Below are positions 1 to 11,714 of a DNA stretch of 64,000 nt, in pieces. Source of the stretch: Gnetum montanum (taxonomy: Eukaryota; Streptophyta; Gnetopsida; Gnetales; Gnetaceae); the NCBI GenBank assembly GCA_015680685.1, contig MNCI01004768.1, positions 63,599 to 127,598 on the forward strand, read 5' to 3'. Position numbers and translations under genes: made by a program. How positions within the stretch are numbered: the stretch's first letter is position 1; each line of letters starts with the position of its first letter. The notes beneath the pieces are model-generated. The model worked only from the letters and a program-made list of their open reading frames with translations. It had not been told where the DNA came from and ran no database searches.

Positions 1-1165
1 GTCCCTGATGTTGATCAACTATGCATTCTCTAGGTTGATCATGAGGGTCCTTGTGGGGGCCACTATGTTGGGAGATGCACAACCATTAAAATCCTAATGG
101 TAGGGTATTATTAACCGAAAATCTTCAAGGATACCCACAAATTCGTCCACTCTTGTCAATGTTGCCAACAAGATGGTGAAATGACTACTTGAATGGAGGG
201 ACCTGAATAGTGGATTGAACAATTGAAATCCTTCAACATCTAGGGCATTGATTTCGTAGGTTGCATCATGCCCATGTCAAATGAAAAGGTGTACATCATA
301 GTCACTATTAAGTATTGTATGAAATGGGTAAAAGTAGTAGTTGTCACCAACTATACATCTACTGTTGCTTGGTTTGTACAATAGAATGTTGTAAATAGGT
401 TTGGTGTGCTACATGCATTAATTTCTAATAATGAAGCCCACTTTACAAGCACTACCTTTCAAAAACTCATGCAACATATAGGGGTTGAACATAAATTAAT
501 AACATCTTACTACCCTTAAGCCAATGATCAAGTTGAGATTACAAATAAGGAAATCACAAATATTTTAATAAGAAATGTTAGCAAATATAAGAGAGACTAG
601 ACCACAAAACTCAATGGTGTCCTCTAGGACTACCACTCAACATAGAAACTCCTTATAGGCTATTTCCCCTATGAGTTGGTATATGGAAAATTACCAACAC
701 TTCATATTCAATCGAGCTTCGTACACTTTCAACAGCATATAACTTTGACCTTGACTTAAGTCTAGCACAAAAAGAAAGATTAATGAATCTTAACTTTCTA
801 GATGAAAACTAATTGGTGGCCCTATCATCTAATGAGCTGCATAAGGCATTCAACAAAAAATACCATGACCTTATAATTAGGAAAGTCAAATTTCAATTGA
901 GAGATAAGGTCCTCTACTGGAACACCACACATGTACCTCAACAAACTAAGTTCTAGACATTATGGGAAGGATCATATATCATTTACAAACCTTTTTCTTC
1001 TAGGGCCATGTTGGTCTATAAACTTGAGAGCCAAGATAAGAAATAGTTGGTTAACATACAACAAGTCAAACCTTTCCATGAGCCTAAGTAAGCTAGTTCA
1101 TCAAACATATCTTCAGATTAACAACCATGCTCAATCTTTTGGATCTCCTCCTTTCAACTTAGTCA
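1..1165 (+). pseudogene. Integrase C-terminal half of element A (broken)
   Basis: Frame reconstruction gives the integrase zinc-binding region near 40-180 (HEGPCGGHY, then a CQCCQ-like pair), the catalytic core near 190-560 (start of core IDFVG; second Asp changed to Asn in the ISNNEAHF stretch; Glu retained in QVEITN), and a C-terminal tail ending near 1,165. The corresponding stretch of element B is 11,715-12,890. Several stops and frame changes break it, many of them TAG or TAA where the relatives have CAG, CAA or TGG, as expected for methyl-cytosine decay. No active product is possible. Confidence 0.8.
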
Positions 1166-2191
1166 TGGGAAAGATGAACATCCATGCTAACTATATAAGT
1201 GACTCCTCAGTTTTTCATCTTTTTTTTTACATGTTTTTGTTTTACACCTTGTTATTTGTACAACATTTTATTTTACACATTCTTTATCATATACCCTTTT
1301 ATTTTTATGTTATTAATTTTTCAAAAAAAAATTATAACATCATTAGTACATTTTATTTTTCTTATATATTTTAAAATTTCTTATATATTTTCCTTTATTT
1401 GGATGTGATTTTCTTATTATGTTTTAATAATACTATGCCTTGTTGCCAACTAGGTATGGTGTGATTTGTTTAAGGGCATTTGCTATCTAGTTACTTAATT
1501 GTTGGTGTCTAGATTCTAGCTTTGAATTTTGTTACTAATAGCTAGGACATGGTGTTTTTTTCATGAAATAGGTAGTGAGTCCACAACATCCACCCATCCA
1601 CAAACTTTATGGTTTTCCTTGTTCTATAAGTATGAGGTCTCTTTTTCATTAATAAAACCTTATGAATTTATGACCTTAGTAGTTTCTAGATTTGGAAAGG
1701 ATTCAAAGGTTTAAACAGGGTGTGACTTCAAGGGAACTTGATACTCTTTGTGCCTTTTTGCTTACTTAGGTGCACGTGTGTTTTCATGGATTTCTTACCA
1801 TTCCATGTTGATCAATAACAATAAGTTGAATAAGTCTTTGCATGGTGTGGTTCTCATTAAAAAAAAAAGGAAGAAACGGAAATTCAAAGCACACCCCTTA
1901 GAAAAAATAAACGAACTACAAGCACTAGTTATGGGACTAGAAAAACATGTTACCCATGCCTAAAGGTTCCCTCTAACTAAGTCACTTCCTACTTCTCTTT
2001 CCTTCTTCAATAAGGAAGGGTGATTGTTTTATGTGAGCACTCTTATGTCTCAAGGGGGTGGACTGGACTTAGAATGGTAAAGCGAAGTCACTAAACATGG
2101 TTATTTTTGGTTTCGACTAAAGATGGATTTAATCAGTTCATTTAACCACAAAACTCACAAGGGACTTCATGTGACCTTAGTGAGGAACTCC

Positions 2192-2240
<49 letters not shown>

Positions 2241-3104
2241 CTATGTTTTCCATGTCTCACCTCACTACTAATTTCATGTTCTTATTTGATGTCTTGGTCC
2301 ATTATGTTAAAATTCTTAGGTAGTTTCTTCTGGGTTTTCTTGTACTTAACTTTTCATAACAATTAATCATCCATGGGGCCCACAAAGTCCTCAATTTGAA
2401 GTTATGCAAGGGCAATAAAGGTCTTGTGCCTACTTTGAGGAGGATCCACTTGCATACCTTTTGGTTGGGTTAAGTTCTTTATCCTTAGACATCCTCATAA
2501 TCAAATCCTTTTTGCATGCTCCATCAATGACATTCAATTGTGTGCATCTTCATAATGTTTTTTAGTGAAATCATCCTTTTATTGTTGTGAATTCTTAAAC
2601 CCTCTTCAAGCATTTCATCACATTTGAACTTTTCAAAATTTAACGAATCACTTATCCATTTCACCTTATTTTTTAGTTTTCATGCTAACACTATTAAAGG
2701 AGTTAATCCACCATAATCACAACCTAGCCAAGTGTAGCCACAATGAGACAAGGTACTTAAAAGCTATATGTTACACATTATACACTAATCCATGATTTTG
2801 TTGTGATTGCAGTGGAAAGTGTGAACTAGAAGTGGGACTATCTTCACCAAGGAAGATAGAGCAGCACCATGCGATTATGATTCTTGGATCTTCTCCCTCA
2901 CTCTTCAAATACCAAAGGAGTTGGATGTCGATTTTTTTCATGGTGTTTAATTTTGTAAAAAATTATAAATCTATACACTTGGGCACTTAGAGTCTTTCTA
3001 TTCCATCTGAGTCAATTTGCATATCAGTCAATAATCCCATACCTTCTCAATATCTTGTATGGACCTTCTTCCTCCTCTTGTTCACTTGAGGATGAGTTTT
3101 CATT
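1166..3104 (+). other. 3' spacer of element A with decayed conserved ORF (1,556-1,963)
   Basis: Sequence between the end of pol and the 3' LTR. It begins right after a purine-rich motif (TAGTCATGGGAAAGATG, about 1,160-1,176) resembling the one beside the 3' LTR. Two coding-like stretches (about 1,556-1,714 and 1,748-1,963) share peptide similarity with the same positions in elements B, D and E: an IGxEST..HP motif first, and an HPLxxIxxLQALVM / HVTHA motif at the end. A block near 2,400-2,455 is also shared with D, E and position 16,530. I do not recognise a known protein family. It sits where Athila-type elements may carry an extra ORF. Confidence 0.5.
2195..2235. repeat. (TC)n microsatellite
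   Basis: About 20 uninterrupted TC units. Elements D and E have a short pyrimidine tract (CCATTCTCTYCTCTCCATC) at the matching place of their 3' spacers, so this array looks like slippage expansion of an ancestral tract inside the retrotransposon. Confidence 0.95.
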
Positions 3105-3118
3105 CAATCATGGGGGCA
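3105..3118 (+). promoter_or_regulatory. Polypurine tract of element A
   Basis: Purine-rich TCATGGGGGCA-type sequence directly before the TG that opens the 3' LTR. Elements B, D and E have the same motif at the same place. In LTR retrotransposons this primes plus-strand DNA synthesis. Confidence 0.75.
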
Positions 3119-3987
3119 TGATGAATCATATTTAGTCTAGCTCTGATATCAAAGCCCTAATATTGGGTACCCAATATCAAGTCCTAACATGCGATGTCAA
3201 ATATTTAATATCATGTGGTATGTGCCAGCCTACAAATATAGTCCTCAGGCATACAGTTTCCATATAGTTTTTATCATAGCATAGTAGAGCTCTTGCAATT
3301 TCTTTTTTCTAGAGTTAAAATATTTTCCAAAGTGCCTATAGCAGGAGTCATTGAGTGTATAAATCTTTATTTGAGCACTATTGTACCTAAGCATGGTAGT
3401 ATGTGTGCCAATAAAGATAAGATTTTTTATCAAACCTTGGAGCACCTTGGCTAGCTTAAATATTTTATTCATTCATTTAATGTTTTATGTAATTTCATTT
3501 AATGCTCTCAAGTAATTAAGCTAAAGTAAGCTAGTTTGATTAAATAGAAATTAATTAAGCACATAAGTACAATCACTTCAAGCATGCACATGATGCTTGG
3601 TAATCCCAACAACGCTTAACATTTGTAACCTAGCAGCATTATACATGTTCAATATGTGCATGAACAATGGGGTGAGATACTTATGTTAAGATAGTGAGTT
3701 ATTAATTAGCAATTAGATTAGTTAAATTGGTTCATAAATTAAGATTCAACTTGTGCTTAATCATAGACAAATAAAATACAAAATAATAAAAACTATGTCC
3801 CTCAATTATACTTAACCATATAATTAAGCTCCACAAGTGTAGTTGAGAAGACAAAAATTGTCATGATTAGATTTCACATCTTAGAACCACTGTACTTAGG
3901 AACTTAAGGTTTGTGGAATTTAACTAGATTGTGTATGAAAGCTTGTGATTCATGTGGTTGGACATAGGGGTACCTTGCCACTCATCA
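3119..3987 (+). repeat. 3' LTR of element A (869 bp)
   Basis: Starts TGATGAATCA and ends CCACTCATCA. It aligns along its length with the element B LTRs (for example the TATA-like CTACAAATATAG at about 3,231 and the GGTTGGACATAGGGGTACC stretch near the right end). Its U3 contains a perfect 18-bp palindrome at 3,160-3,177 and GATATC-like repeats. Confidence 0.88.
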
Positions 3988-4860
3988 AGTTCCTTTCTAA
4001 TTGCTAATAAGTTATCCAACTTGAACAAATTAAAATTTTCTTGGGATAAAGCATGCAAGCCATTGATAAAGTTTTTGATTCTCATGTATCCTAGAATTTC
4101 TAGTATATACATCATTAAATTAACAAACTCATGTTCATATTCAGCCACATTCTTGGACCCTTATTGTTGATGCAACTATGCCCATATTTTTTGTTCCATG
4201 TGTGCTTTTGAAATATATCTTATTCTAAATAATTGTACAAATTCCTTCCATTCAACACCTTCATTATGAATTTTTAAATTTTAGTTTTCCACCAATTAGC
4301 AGCATCACCTGCCAAAACATGAGTTGAAAGAAGAACTCTTTCTTTGATATTTGTATGTAATAGTTCAAACAAATCATTCATCCTAAACAACCAAGATTCA
4401 ACTTGCTCTTCACTTGAAACTCCATGAAATTATGGTGGTTTTCACATTAAAAATTCTTGCAACTTGATAGCCCCATTATTTACCTCATTTTAATACTATC
4501 CTACCTTATTTAACTCATGATTCTATATTGTTGGATGTATATTTTGTTGTATAGTTGTAGTAAGAAAAGTGATAGAATGGGCAAGTGTTGCAAAAGCCTC
4601 TTGCCAATGTTGTGAAGGCTCATTCTCTTGGTTGCTAGAACTGGCACCATGCATATTCCTCATGTAAGTCTTCATTATACTTATTGTTCAAGGGCTTGTA
4701 CACACTTTGAATGCTATGCTTTAGTTGCCATGATAGAGTATTCCAAATCAACATTGAAGCCATTTTTCTCAATTTAGACATATGAAAGATAGACCAACAC
4801 CACATTAAGTAATGCACAAATTCAAAATTCATAAGAGGTTTGAAGGAAAGTAAAAGAAAG
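3988..4860 (-). pseudogene. Gag of an older minus-strand Ty3/gypsy element (J), broken
   Basis: Read right to left, the frames give a retrotransposon gag core: a PPxFHGVSSEEQVESW start, DAANWWKTK (near 4,290-4,310), EWKEFVQLFRIRY, then AEYEHEFVNLMMYI and FINGLHALSQ (about 4,150-4,030). This is the usual capsid-domain order of chromovirus-like gypsy elements. At least three frame changes and several stops are present. The left end is cut by the LTR of element A, so the rest of J should lie beyond A, outside the window. The primer site at 4,870-4,883 and an LTR follow on the right, consistent with minus-strand orientation. Confidence 0.75.
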
Positions 4861-4869
4861 CCAAACCTA

Positions 4870-4883
4870 GTGCTCTGATATCA
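4870..4883 (-). promoter_or_regulatory. Primer binding site of element J (initiator Met tRNA type)
   Basis: On the minus strand this reads TGATATCAGAGCAC, one base off the TGGTATCAGAGC complement of the initiator Met tRNA 3' end. It lies three bases from the LTR boundary (TGTAATACCC at 4,887 on the plus strand). Confidence 0.75.
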
Positions 4884-4886
4884 AAA

Positions 4887-5655
4887 TGTAATACCCATTC
4901 ATAAGGAGAAAGAGCTAACACCTGAAGACCCTAAGAAAGAAAGCTAGTTGAAAGAAGGAAATGCATAGGTTTCTTTCTTTCTACAACAATCAAACTAACA
5001 TTAACCTATAAAATTAAAATGAAATCAAGAACACCTAGATCTAGCTGTAAAATAGGTTAGTTAATATTAATTTTAAGAATTAAGAGATAATTTTAAAAAG
5101 CAATAGCCATAGTAAAATATCTGTAAAAGATCATCAAATTAAAAAATCAAACTTCTTTTATTCAACCTAAAAAGAAATATGTAATTAGGATCATTTACAC
5201 ACTTGTAAACAAATAACCACAAAAGCATATAAATTAATAATCTCATATTTGTTGAATGACTTGATAATATTTTATAATTTCTAGCAACACACAAAACAAG
5301 ATCATCTAAATTTAACTCTTGTAACCATTTTAACATTAATCATTTAACTGGGAAATTCATATGTTCAATAGCAAAGAATAGATAGATTACAAACATAAAT
5401 TAACATCCTAGATTTTTCCCCACTCCATCAACCTATAGAAAGATATCAAAATCAAACTTGATAAGGTATAGGAAAAAAAGTATAATTCAACATTCAAATC
5501 CAAGATTTATGCATTCAATGGGGGAGGGTTCATTAGTCAAATTCCAACCAAAATCCAAGAATTCAACAATTTTAAAACATTCACAATTGCCCATGGGCCC
5601 AAGGATACTCTCACTTTTTGCTAGTGGTACTAATCCTCATATCAGAAATCCTTGG
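4887..5655 (-). repeat. LTR of element J, proximal part
   Basis: Begins TGTAATACCC next to the primer site. AT-rich and without coding potential. It is interrupted at 5,655 by element B. The remainder probably continues at 14,840 to about 15,480, where a minus-strand TATA-like AATAAATAGGG lies near 15,330. The outer boundary could not be fixed. Confidence 0.55.
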
Positions 5656-6525
5656 TGATGAATCACATTTTTCATCTGCTCCAACATCGGATATCCAACA
5701 TTGAAGCCTCAATGTCAAGTATTTGATGTCGAAGCCTGGATGCAATCTCAGGTATCTGATGTTGTAGGGTATACGCCAACCTATAAATATAGTACTCAGG
5801 CTCATGATTTGGAGTTAGTTTTCATATAGTTTTTTACTCATAGTAATAAAGCTCTTGTAGTTTTTTTTCTCTAGAGTTAGAATATTTTCTGGGTGCCTGT
5901 AGCAAGAGTCTAAGTATGTATGGATCTTTGTTCAAATACTAATGTACTTGAAATTCATAGTCTAATGGGAATAAAAATGAACTCTTTTGGTAATCCTTGT
6001 AGCACTAAGAATAGCTTAATGTTTTCTTTAATGCACTTTACCTTCATGTACTTTACTTTAATGCATTTGAATTAAGCAATTAATTTCCAATAATTAATGA
6101 ACATAAGCATGACCAACTTAAGCATACATATAGTGCTTGGTAACCTAGTAACAGTTAACAGTTGGTAGCCCAACAATGTTATATGTGTTCAGGATGCATC
6201 CAAGAAAGTGGGACAATTACTTGTGTTAGGTTAGCTAGGTAGTAAATGAATTAGGTCTTAAACTACTCTATCTTTTATTCTTGTTGTAGGTAATTAAACT
6301 TATAAAACATAAAATGAGAAAAATCACATACCTCAATTACACTTAAATCATACCCTTGAGCATCAAAAGTGTAGTAGGGAAGAAAACAAATGTTCTTAAT
6401 GTGTATCTCACTTCCTAGAAGAACTAGTACATTGGAGAACTATAGGTCCATAGAATTCGACCAGATTGCATGTAAATGCCTTAATGATTCATATGGTTGG
6501 GTGTAGGGTACCTTGCTAGTCATGA
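5656..6525 (+). repeat. 5' LTR of element B (870 bp)
   Basis: Opens TGATGAATCA and closes TAGTCATGA, where relatives have CACTCATCA, so the last dinucleotide is mutated. TATA-like CCTATAAATATAG lies at 5,780-5,792. U3 (5,656-5,770) holds short imperfect repeats around TATCNAATGT-like units. It aligns throughout with 13,985-14,834. Confidence 0.9.
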
Positions 6526-6546
6526 TTGGCACCATCGTTGGGGACC
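6526..6546 (+). promoter_or_regulatory. Primer binding site of element B (tRNA-Asp type, decayed)
   Basis: Reads TTGGCACCATCGTTGGGGAC immediately after the LTR. The usual Athila/Tat primer site begins TGGCGCCGTTGCCGGGGA. Most differences are C to T or G to A, fitting decay of methylated cytosines. Confidence 0.75.
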
Positions 6547-6685
6547 TTTTGGTTGTTTCATGTGCTATCTAGGACCTAGTAAAAATTATTTAAATCATTA
6601 GAATGAACCTTAGAGTCATATCACATTTTACAATTACTACGATAAAAATTTAAAAGCACATTACGTTTTTATCATCTAACTAAAA

Positions 6686-8515
6686 ATGTCTTCTTCTCAC
6701 AGGAGTGCTTCTCTACCCAAGTCTAATGGAGGTCATTAGTCGATGCCTCAATAATACCAAGTGGTATATGCTTAGCCTAATGAGTATGTACCAAATTTTA
6801 CCTTCATCCTATATTAGGATGAATAACTATAGATGCATAACATGGAGGGCAACATTGTATTACCACACCATTGATCTATTCCTACAATGCTCCACCAAAT
6901 GCTTATATGATGGGGTCTTTAGGAATGTCATGTTGAGTATATTTTGCAAGATACTAACACCATGGATTATCATCCCACTAAAGCATAATGTCTATGAGAT
7001 TAATAGCTACAACAATGCTATAAATTTATGAAGGGAAAAGGACTTAATAATTCTTCATTTCTACTATATCAAAAAGATGGTGGGGAATCCTTCTTTAGAG
7101 TTTTTCCATTTAGTGAAGTTCATCTCTTTAACTTTAGTGAAGGAGGTCAAAGTAGAACTTGCAGTCTACAATTCACAATCCTAGTTTTGGTAAGAATGGA
7201 TCCAATGACAAAGAAGGATTTGGAGGGGCAAGTCAAGGTAAGGATAAGGAAAAGAAACAAGATCGTGATCATGGTCATGATCACCAAAGCGGTGGTAGTA
7301 GGCATCGTGATGATGCTAGTTCTCCTTCCTCTTCCCTTTCATCATCATCATCTTCTTCTTCTAGTTCTAACCATGAATGCAAGAAGTGAGACCATGATGG
7401 AGATGATCAAAATGATTGATGGGACCGAAATGATCAAAGGGATCATCAAGAAAGGCCAGATCAAGGGTGAAAAAATTTAGAAGAGATACATTGCCATGAA
7501 TGAAGGGGGTAGTAGAGGTCATTGTAGGCACCATGATCATGGCCTTAATGAGCCTTTGCTTGCTACCTAAAGTATGCTCAATATTATAGAGGTAGTACGA
7601 ATTCCAACAAGGCATGTGAAAGATAGTTGGATCAAAAGGCTAACATGAACAATATTCCTTAATTAAAAGGGGGATATAACTATAATCTAAAAAACCATCT
7701 CTAGGATTTTCAAGATGCATGTGCCTTACAAAACATAAGGAATGAGTGGTAAAAACTTAACTTATTCCCAAGGACACTCATCAAACAAGCAAAGAACTAG
7801 TACCAGTCCTTAGAGCTAGAATCAAAAAATGATGGAGTACCATGCTTGAATTGTTTAATGATAAATATCAAACATACTCTAGAGTGTCCAACTTGAGAAG
7901 GAAAATCTAAGGATAAAAATAAGTATCACATGAATCCTTGGATGCCACCATTGACCGATACTATTTTGTAATGCACAAATGTCCTTGCCATGATTATTCT
8001 CAACTAGATCAACTTCCGCACATTGTAGACAAGCTCCAATTAGAAATAGGAAGAACCCTTGATGTCTATGCCCAAGGGAAACTATCAAAATTAAGTGCTC
8101 ATTAGATATAAAGATTAATCAAGTAGGTAGCTAAAGAGGAGGATGAATTAAGAAATAGAGAATGTGTAAAAGAATATAACCATGATCTTTCCATTCACAA
8201 GAGGGAAGTTCAATTTTGTGACAATGAGAAAGAATATGCACATAATGAGGTGATGAATAGGAAAACCTTTCCACTCCAAAAATTTCAATCTAAAATTACA
8301 ACCAAGGTTGATCAATTATGGGACTCCATAGATAGCAGATTTCAGGCTATCCTAAAAATTTCTAAAGATTCCAAAGAACAAGGTAGTGATCAGGAGTGTA
8401 GGAGGTATAAGGAAGTTGAATGTGCCTATAAAAAAGGCAAGGGCAAGATTACTATAATAAAAGAAGTTGTAAAAAGTGAATCATATGATGATGGTGGGTG
8501 TGACATCTACTAGTA
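6686..8515 (+). pseudogene. Gag of element B, broken
   Basis: ATG at 6,686 opens MSSSHRSASLPKS, matching the gag start of element E (49,863, minus). Then comes a conserved N-terminal domain (PNEYVPNFTFIL.. GNIVLP, to about 7,000), a disordered His/Asp/Ser-rich stretch at 7,159-7,389 with a run of ten serines, and the capsid-like region (about 7,560-8,110: KNLTYSQ.., a YQTYSRVSNL-type stretch, LGVYAQ-like). A C-terminal basic and helical part follows (8,250-8,513, with VDQLWDSIDSRFQAILKI). The final Cys/His cluster (CDIY..EHPNGCFP) has lost residues kept in element E. Multiple stops and frame changes. Confidence 0.8.
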
Positions 8516-9194
8516 TGAACATCCTAATGGATGTTTCCCCATAGTGTCACATGTACAGGAGTCTGGAGTGTATGCTTTGAATCCATGACTAACACAAAGG
8601 TAAACATCCAAAAGATTATCGTATCCTCAAGTTAATTTTAGGAAATTCCACTAACAACAACAATATTATCCAAGTGGAACTCCACCATAATCATATGAGC
8701 AGTATCAACAATGGTAGTAACCACAATTATGGGCATTTGCATCCCCAAGGCAACAATACCCTTACAAATAACCTAATCCATATGGGTACTACGTTTAGCA
8801 ACCCTTGTCTCCATGTGACTCTTCTAGTCACATTTCTACTTTTCAATCTCACTACCACCCTTCTAATTATTATCGAACTCATTCTCCATATGAAAGAAGG
8901 GATTCCACCTTTTATCCTTATCCTCCTCTTGTCCCTGCACATGTTCCTCCTCCAACTGCACAATTACCACCTACTTCACCTATGCAAGGTGAACTACCAA
9001 CTCCATTGCAATAATGCAACACTACTAGGGCCATCAATCTACAACTAGTTCATCAATCGAGTGGGTCAAATACTTGATCAAGAAAAAGACCTTTCTTTCA
9101 ACCTTGTAGTCCCCTTAAGCCCTCAAATACATCTGTCATTGACAACACTATCCCTTCATCTTTCTCTATATAAAATTCCATCAAGTTCCCTTCA

Positions 9195-9720
9195 AACCAA
9201 GATCTTCCCAGGATCCATACTATGATAATTACTAACACTGTATCTGATTAGATCCATGTTGGAAACCTTCCTAGGAAACTAGCCAATCCTAGAAGTCCTC
9301 TCATTTATTTGCAGATTGCTAGGAATGAACCATGTAAAACTCTTCTCAACTCAAGTTCTTGTGTCAATTTAATTTCTCATGAGATGTACACTACATGGAA
9401 CCTACCTTCTCTCAAGAAGAGAAATATCAAATTATAATTGGTAGACTAGTCTATCACTCTTTCATTATGACCACTATCTATGGGTGGTATTATCTTGCTA
9501 ATTTCTTAGTGATCAAGGTTGAGAAATGCAAAGAAGATTTTCCAATCATCATGGGAAGGGCATGGCTTAACACCACTGATGCAAGAATGGGCATAAGAGA
9601 TCTTTCCCTAGAAATATCCAAAAATAATGCATTCAAAAAGATCAAGAAGAAGTGAGTTCCATGCATTGCATACAATGATACAAGATGTAATTATGTGTAG
9701 AAACTTTGGACCATGAAACA
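9195..9720 (+). pseudogene. Aspartic protease of element B, broken
   Basis: Homologous to the retropepsin segments at 51,759-52,142 (D) and 43,568-43,990 (E). The active-site stretch reads NSSSCVNLIS where an intact enzyme has D-S/T-G; element E still reads DSGSEVNLIS. The C-terminal conserved half is clear at 9,395-9,655: DFPIIMGRAWLNTTDA followed by GIRDLSLEIS. The catalytic Asp and Gly are lost, so this copy would be inactive even without the frame breaks. Confidence 0.75.
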
Positions 9721-9879
9721 AGATTTATCTATGCATGCAAGTAGTATGCACAAGGAGTAGAAATATAAAGGTGTCTGTACAAAATAGCCATAAAATAGGA
9801 GGGCACCCAGTGACTGACCACTGATTCCAAGAGTAATACACTTTGCATGAAACCAACTAAGAGCCTGACATGCACATAT

Positions 9880-10900
9880 GTGATAGGCATGGATGAACTA
9901 GAGCAAGTTTATCACCAACTCTCTGATGATGAAAATGATGATACTTATTGGGGAGAGTTGGAAATTTCAAAAAATTTTAAGCAATAGCCCCTTGAAATAA
10001 AAATGCTACCGGCCAAAATAAAATATGTCTTTTTTTAAAATGGGAAGCCAATCATAATCACTGCAAATCTTACTTCAGAGTAGAAAAGGATGCTATTGAA
10101 CATGGTTGAAAAATGGTTAGTAGCTTTTGCTTGGTCATATCCAAAACTCATAGGGATTGATCCTAGGATATAATAACATCACATCTACACTGATTTAGTC
10201 ATGAAGCCAAAAAGACATCCACAGAGGCGATTGAACCCCAAACTAAAATAGATCATCAAAGAGAAAATCGAACAACTCCTCAAGGCAGGGTTCATTTATT
10301 CCATTGTAGATACTGAGTGGGTTAGTCCACTTGTGATTGTGCCAAATAAAGGAGACAAGTGGTGGGTCTACATTGATTTTCGACAATTGAATATGGCAAC
10401 ATTTAAGGACCATTTTCTATTGTCATTTGTTGATAAAGTGTTAGACACAATATCCGGGCATTGCTACTACAATTTTCTAAATGGTTATAGTGGTTATAAC
10501 CAAATTCAAATTGCACTAGAGGACTAAGCGAAGACAACATTCATGAGTCCTTGGGGGACTTTTGCATATTGCAAGATGCCTTTTGTTCTATGCAATGCTC
10601 CTACTACATTCCAATGCCTAGTTCTAAGCATTTTTCAATAGCAAATTGGTAGTGGTGTGGAAGTCTTCATGGATGACTTTTCCACTTATGGAGCTACATT
10701 TGAACAAGCTTTGGACCACCTTGAGCAAGTGCTAAAATGATGTGTTGAAACCAACTTGTAGCTCAATTGGCAAAAAAGTCCCTAATGGTCCAAGAATGCA
10801 TTGTATTGGAGCACAGAATATCACAAGTAAGAATTGAGGTAGACCCTAAGAAAATAAGGGTCATTCAAGAAATAACCCACCAGCAATAAATAGCTAAAGA
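9880..10900 (+). pseudogene. Reverse transcriptase of element B, broken
   Basis: The pre-RT linker (QRRLNPKLK, near 10,220) leads into the fingers (TEWVSPLVIVPNKGDKWWVYIDFRQLN, split by no stop, 10,312-10,395) and the palm (YYNFLNGYSGYNQI, about 10,465-10,505). The catalytic box EVFMDDF is intact at 10,660-10,680. An open stretch runs 10,333-10,527. Stops follow, for example at 10,526 where relatives read DQAKTTF. Only this copy keeps the FMDD box; element D has FMND. Confidence 0.82.
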
Positions 10901-10974
10901 TGTTTGGTCATTCCTTGGGAACACTAGCTATAAATGGTGATTCATAGAGAATTTCTCTATGATCGCAAAGCCAT

Positions 10975-11545
10975 TGGTGGAGCTAATGAAGAAAGATGCT
11001 CCCTTTGTCTAGATTGTGAAATGTGAAAAAGTATTCCAACAGCTGAAAGAGAAACTTGTAGAAACTTCAATCCTATAAGCACCTGATTGATCCAATCCAT
11101 TTCATGTCATGATGGATGTATCAAATTATGTCTTGGAAGCCATGCTTACATATATGAATGACAAAAAACATCCATACTACATCCACTACACTAGTTGAAG
11201 CATTATGGGTGAACAACTAAACTACAACACTACAGAAAAAGAATTGATGGTAGTGGTGTTTGCTCTAGAGAAGTTTAGGCATTATGTGCTTAGATACAAG
11301 GTGTTTGTACACATGGACCATAGTGCCATATGCTTCTTGATGAACAAGACAATAGTGATCCCCTTTGTCATACGATGGCTAGTGATCTTGTAGGAATTTA
11401 GTCTTATAATGGTAGATCAAAAGGGCACAAGGAATATGGTCACTGATCACTTGTATTAGTTGTGATGGGACAACAAAGAGGAAGAAAACCCACTATCTGA
11501 TATGTTTTCTAATGAAATGCTCTTTGCTGGGGTTATAACTGAATA
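10975..11545 (+). pseudogene. RNase H domain of element B, broken
   Basis: Contains the RT-connection/RNase H landmarks FHVMMDVSNYVLEAML (about 11,100-11,150), then GEQLNYNTTEKELMVVVFALEKFRHYV (open from 11,205) and VFVHMDHSAICFLMNK, ending near 11,540 with PLSDMFSNEMLFAG. This is the family's normal order between RT and integrase. Stops break the upstream part. Confidence 0.78.
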
Positions 11546-11714
11546 ATTGCCTAATGATCCTAAATGAGATGATGGCATTCTCACCTATCTTCTCACCTAA
11601 GATATGCCACAAGGGTTGGACCACCAGAAGAAACAACATCTTCTTCACTAGGTAAAACATTTCATGAAGATCAATGGACACCTTTACAATGTGTGTGTCG
11701 ATGGCCTAGTTTGT

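Larger units (their letters stand above)
1..3987 (+). mobile_element. Element A: Ty3/gypsy (Athila/Tat type) retrotransposon, 3' part
   Basis: The 3' part of an LTR retrotransposon whose 5' half lies outside the window. In order: integrase pseudogene (1 to about 1,165), a non-coding or decayed spacer of about 1.95 kb, a purine-rich tract ending at 3,118, and a complete 3' LTR (3,119-3,987). The integrase and LTR are clearly homologous to element B in this window, with the same reading frames and the same LTR ends (TGATGA...TCATCA). On the right it interrupts a minus-strand gypsy gag (element J), so A inserted into J. Its left target duplication cannot be checked; the five bases after the LTR are AGTTC. 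Confidence 0.85.

Noticed and set aside
2123-2323. Open frame with a (Ser-Leu)n run
   Set aside because: Translation of the (TC)n microsatellite; not a gene.
7367-7615. Minus-strand open frame over the gag of element B
   Set aside because: Antisense of the His/Asp/Ser-rich gag stretch; composition artefact.
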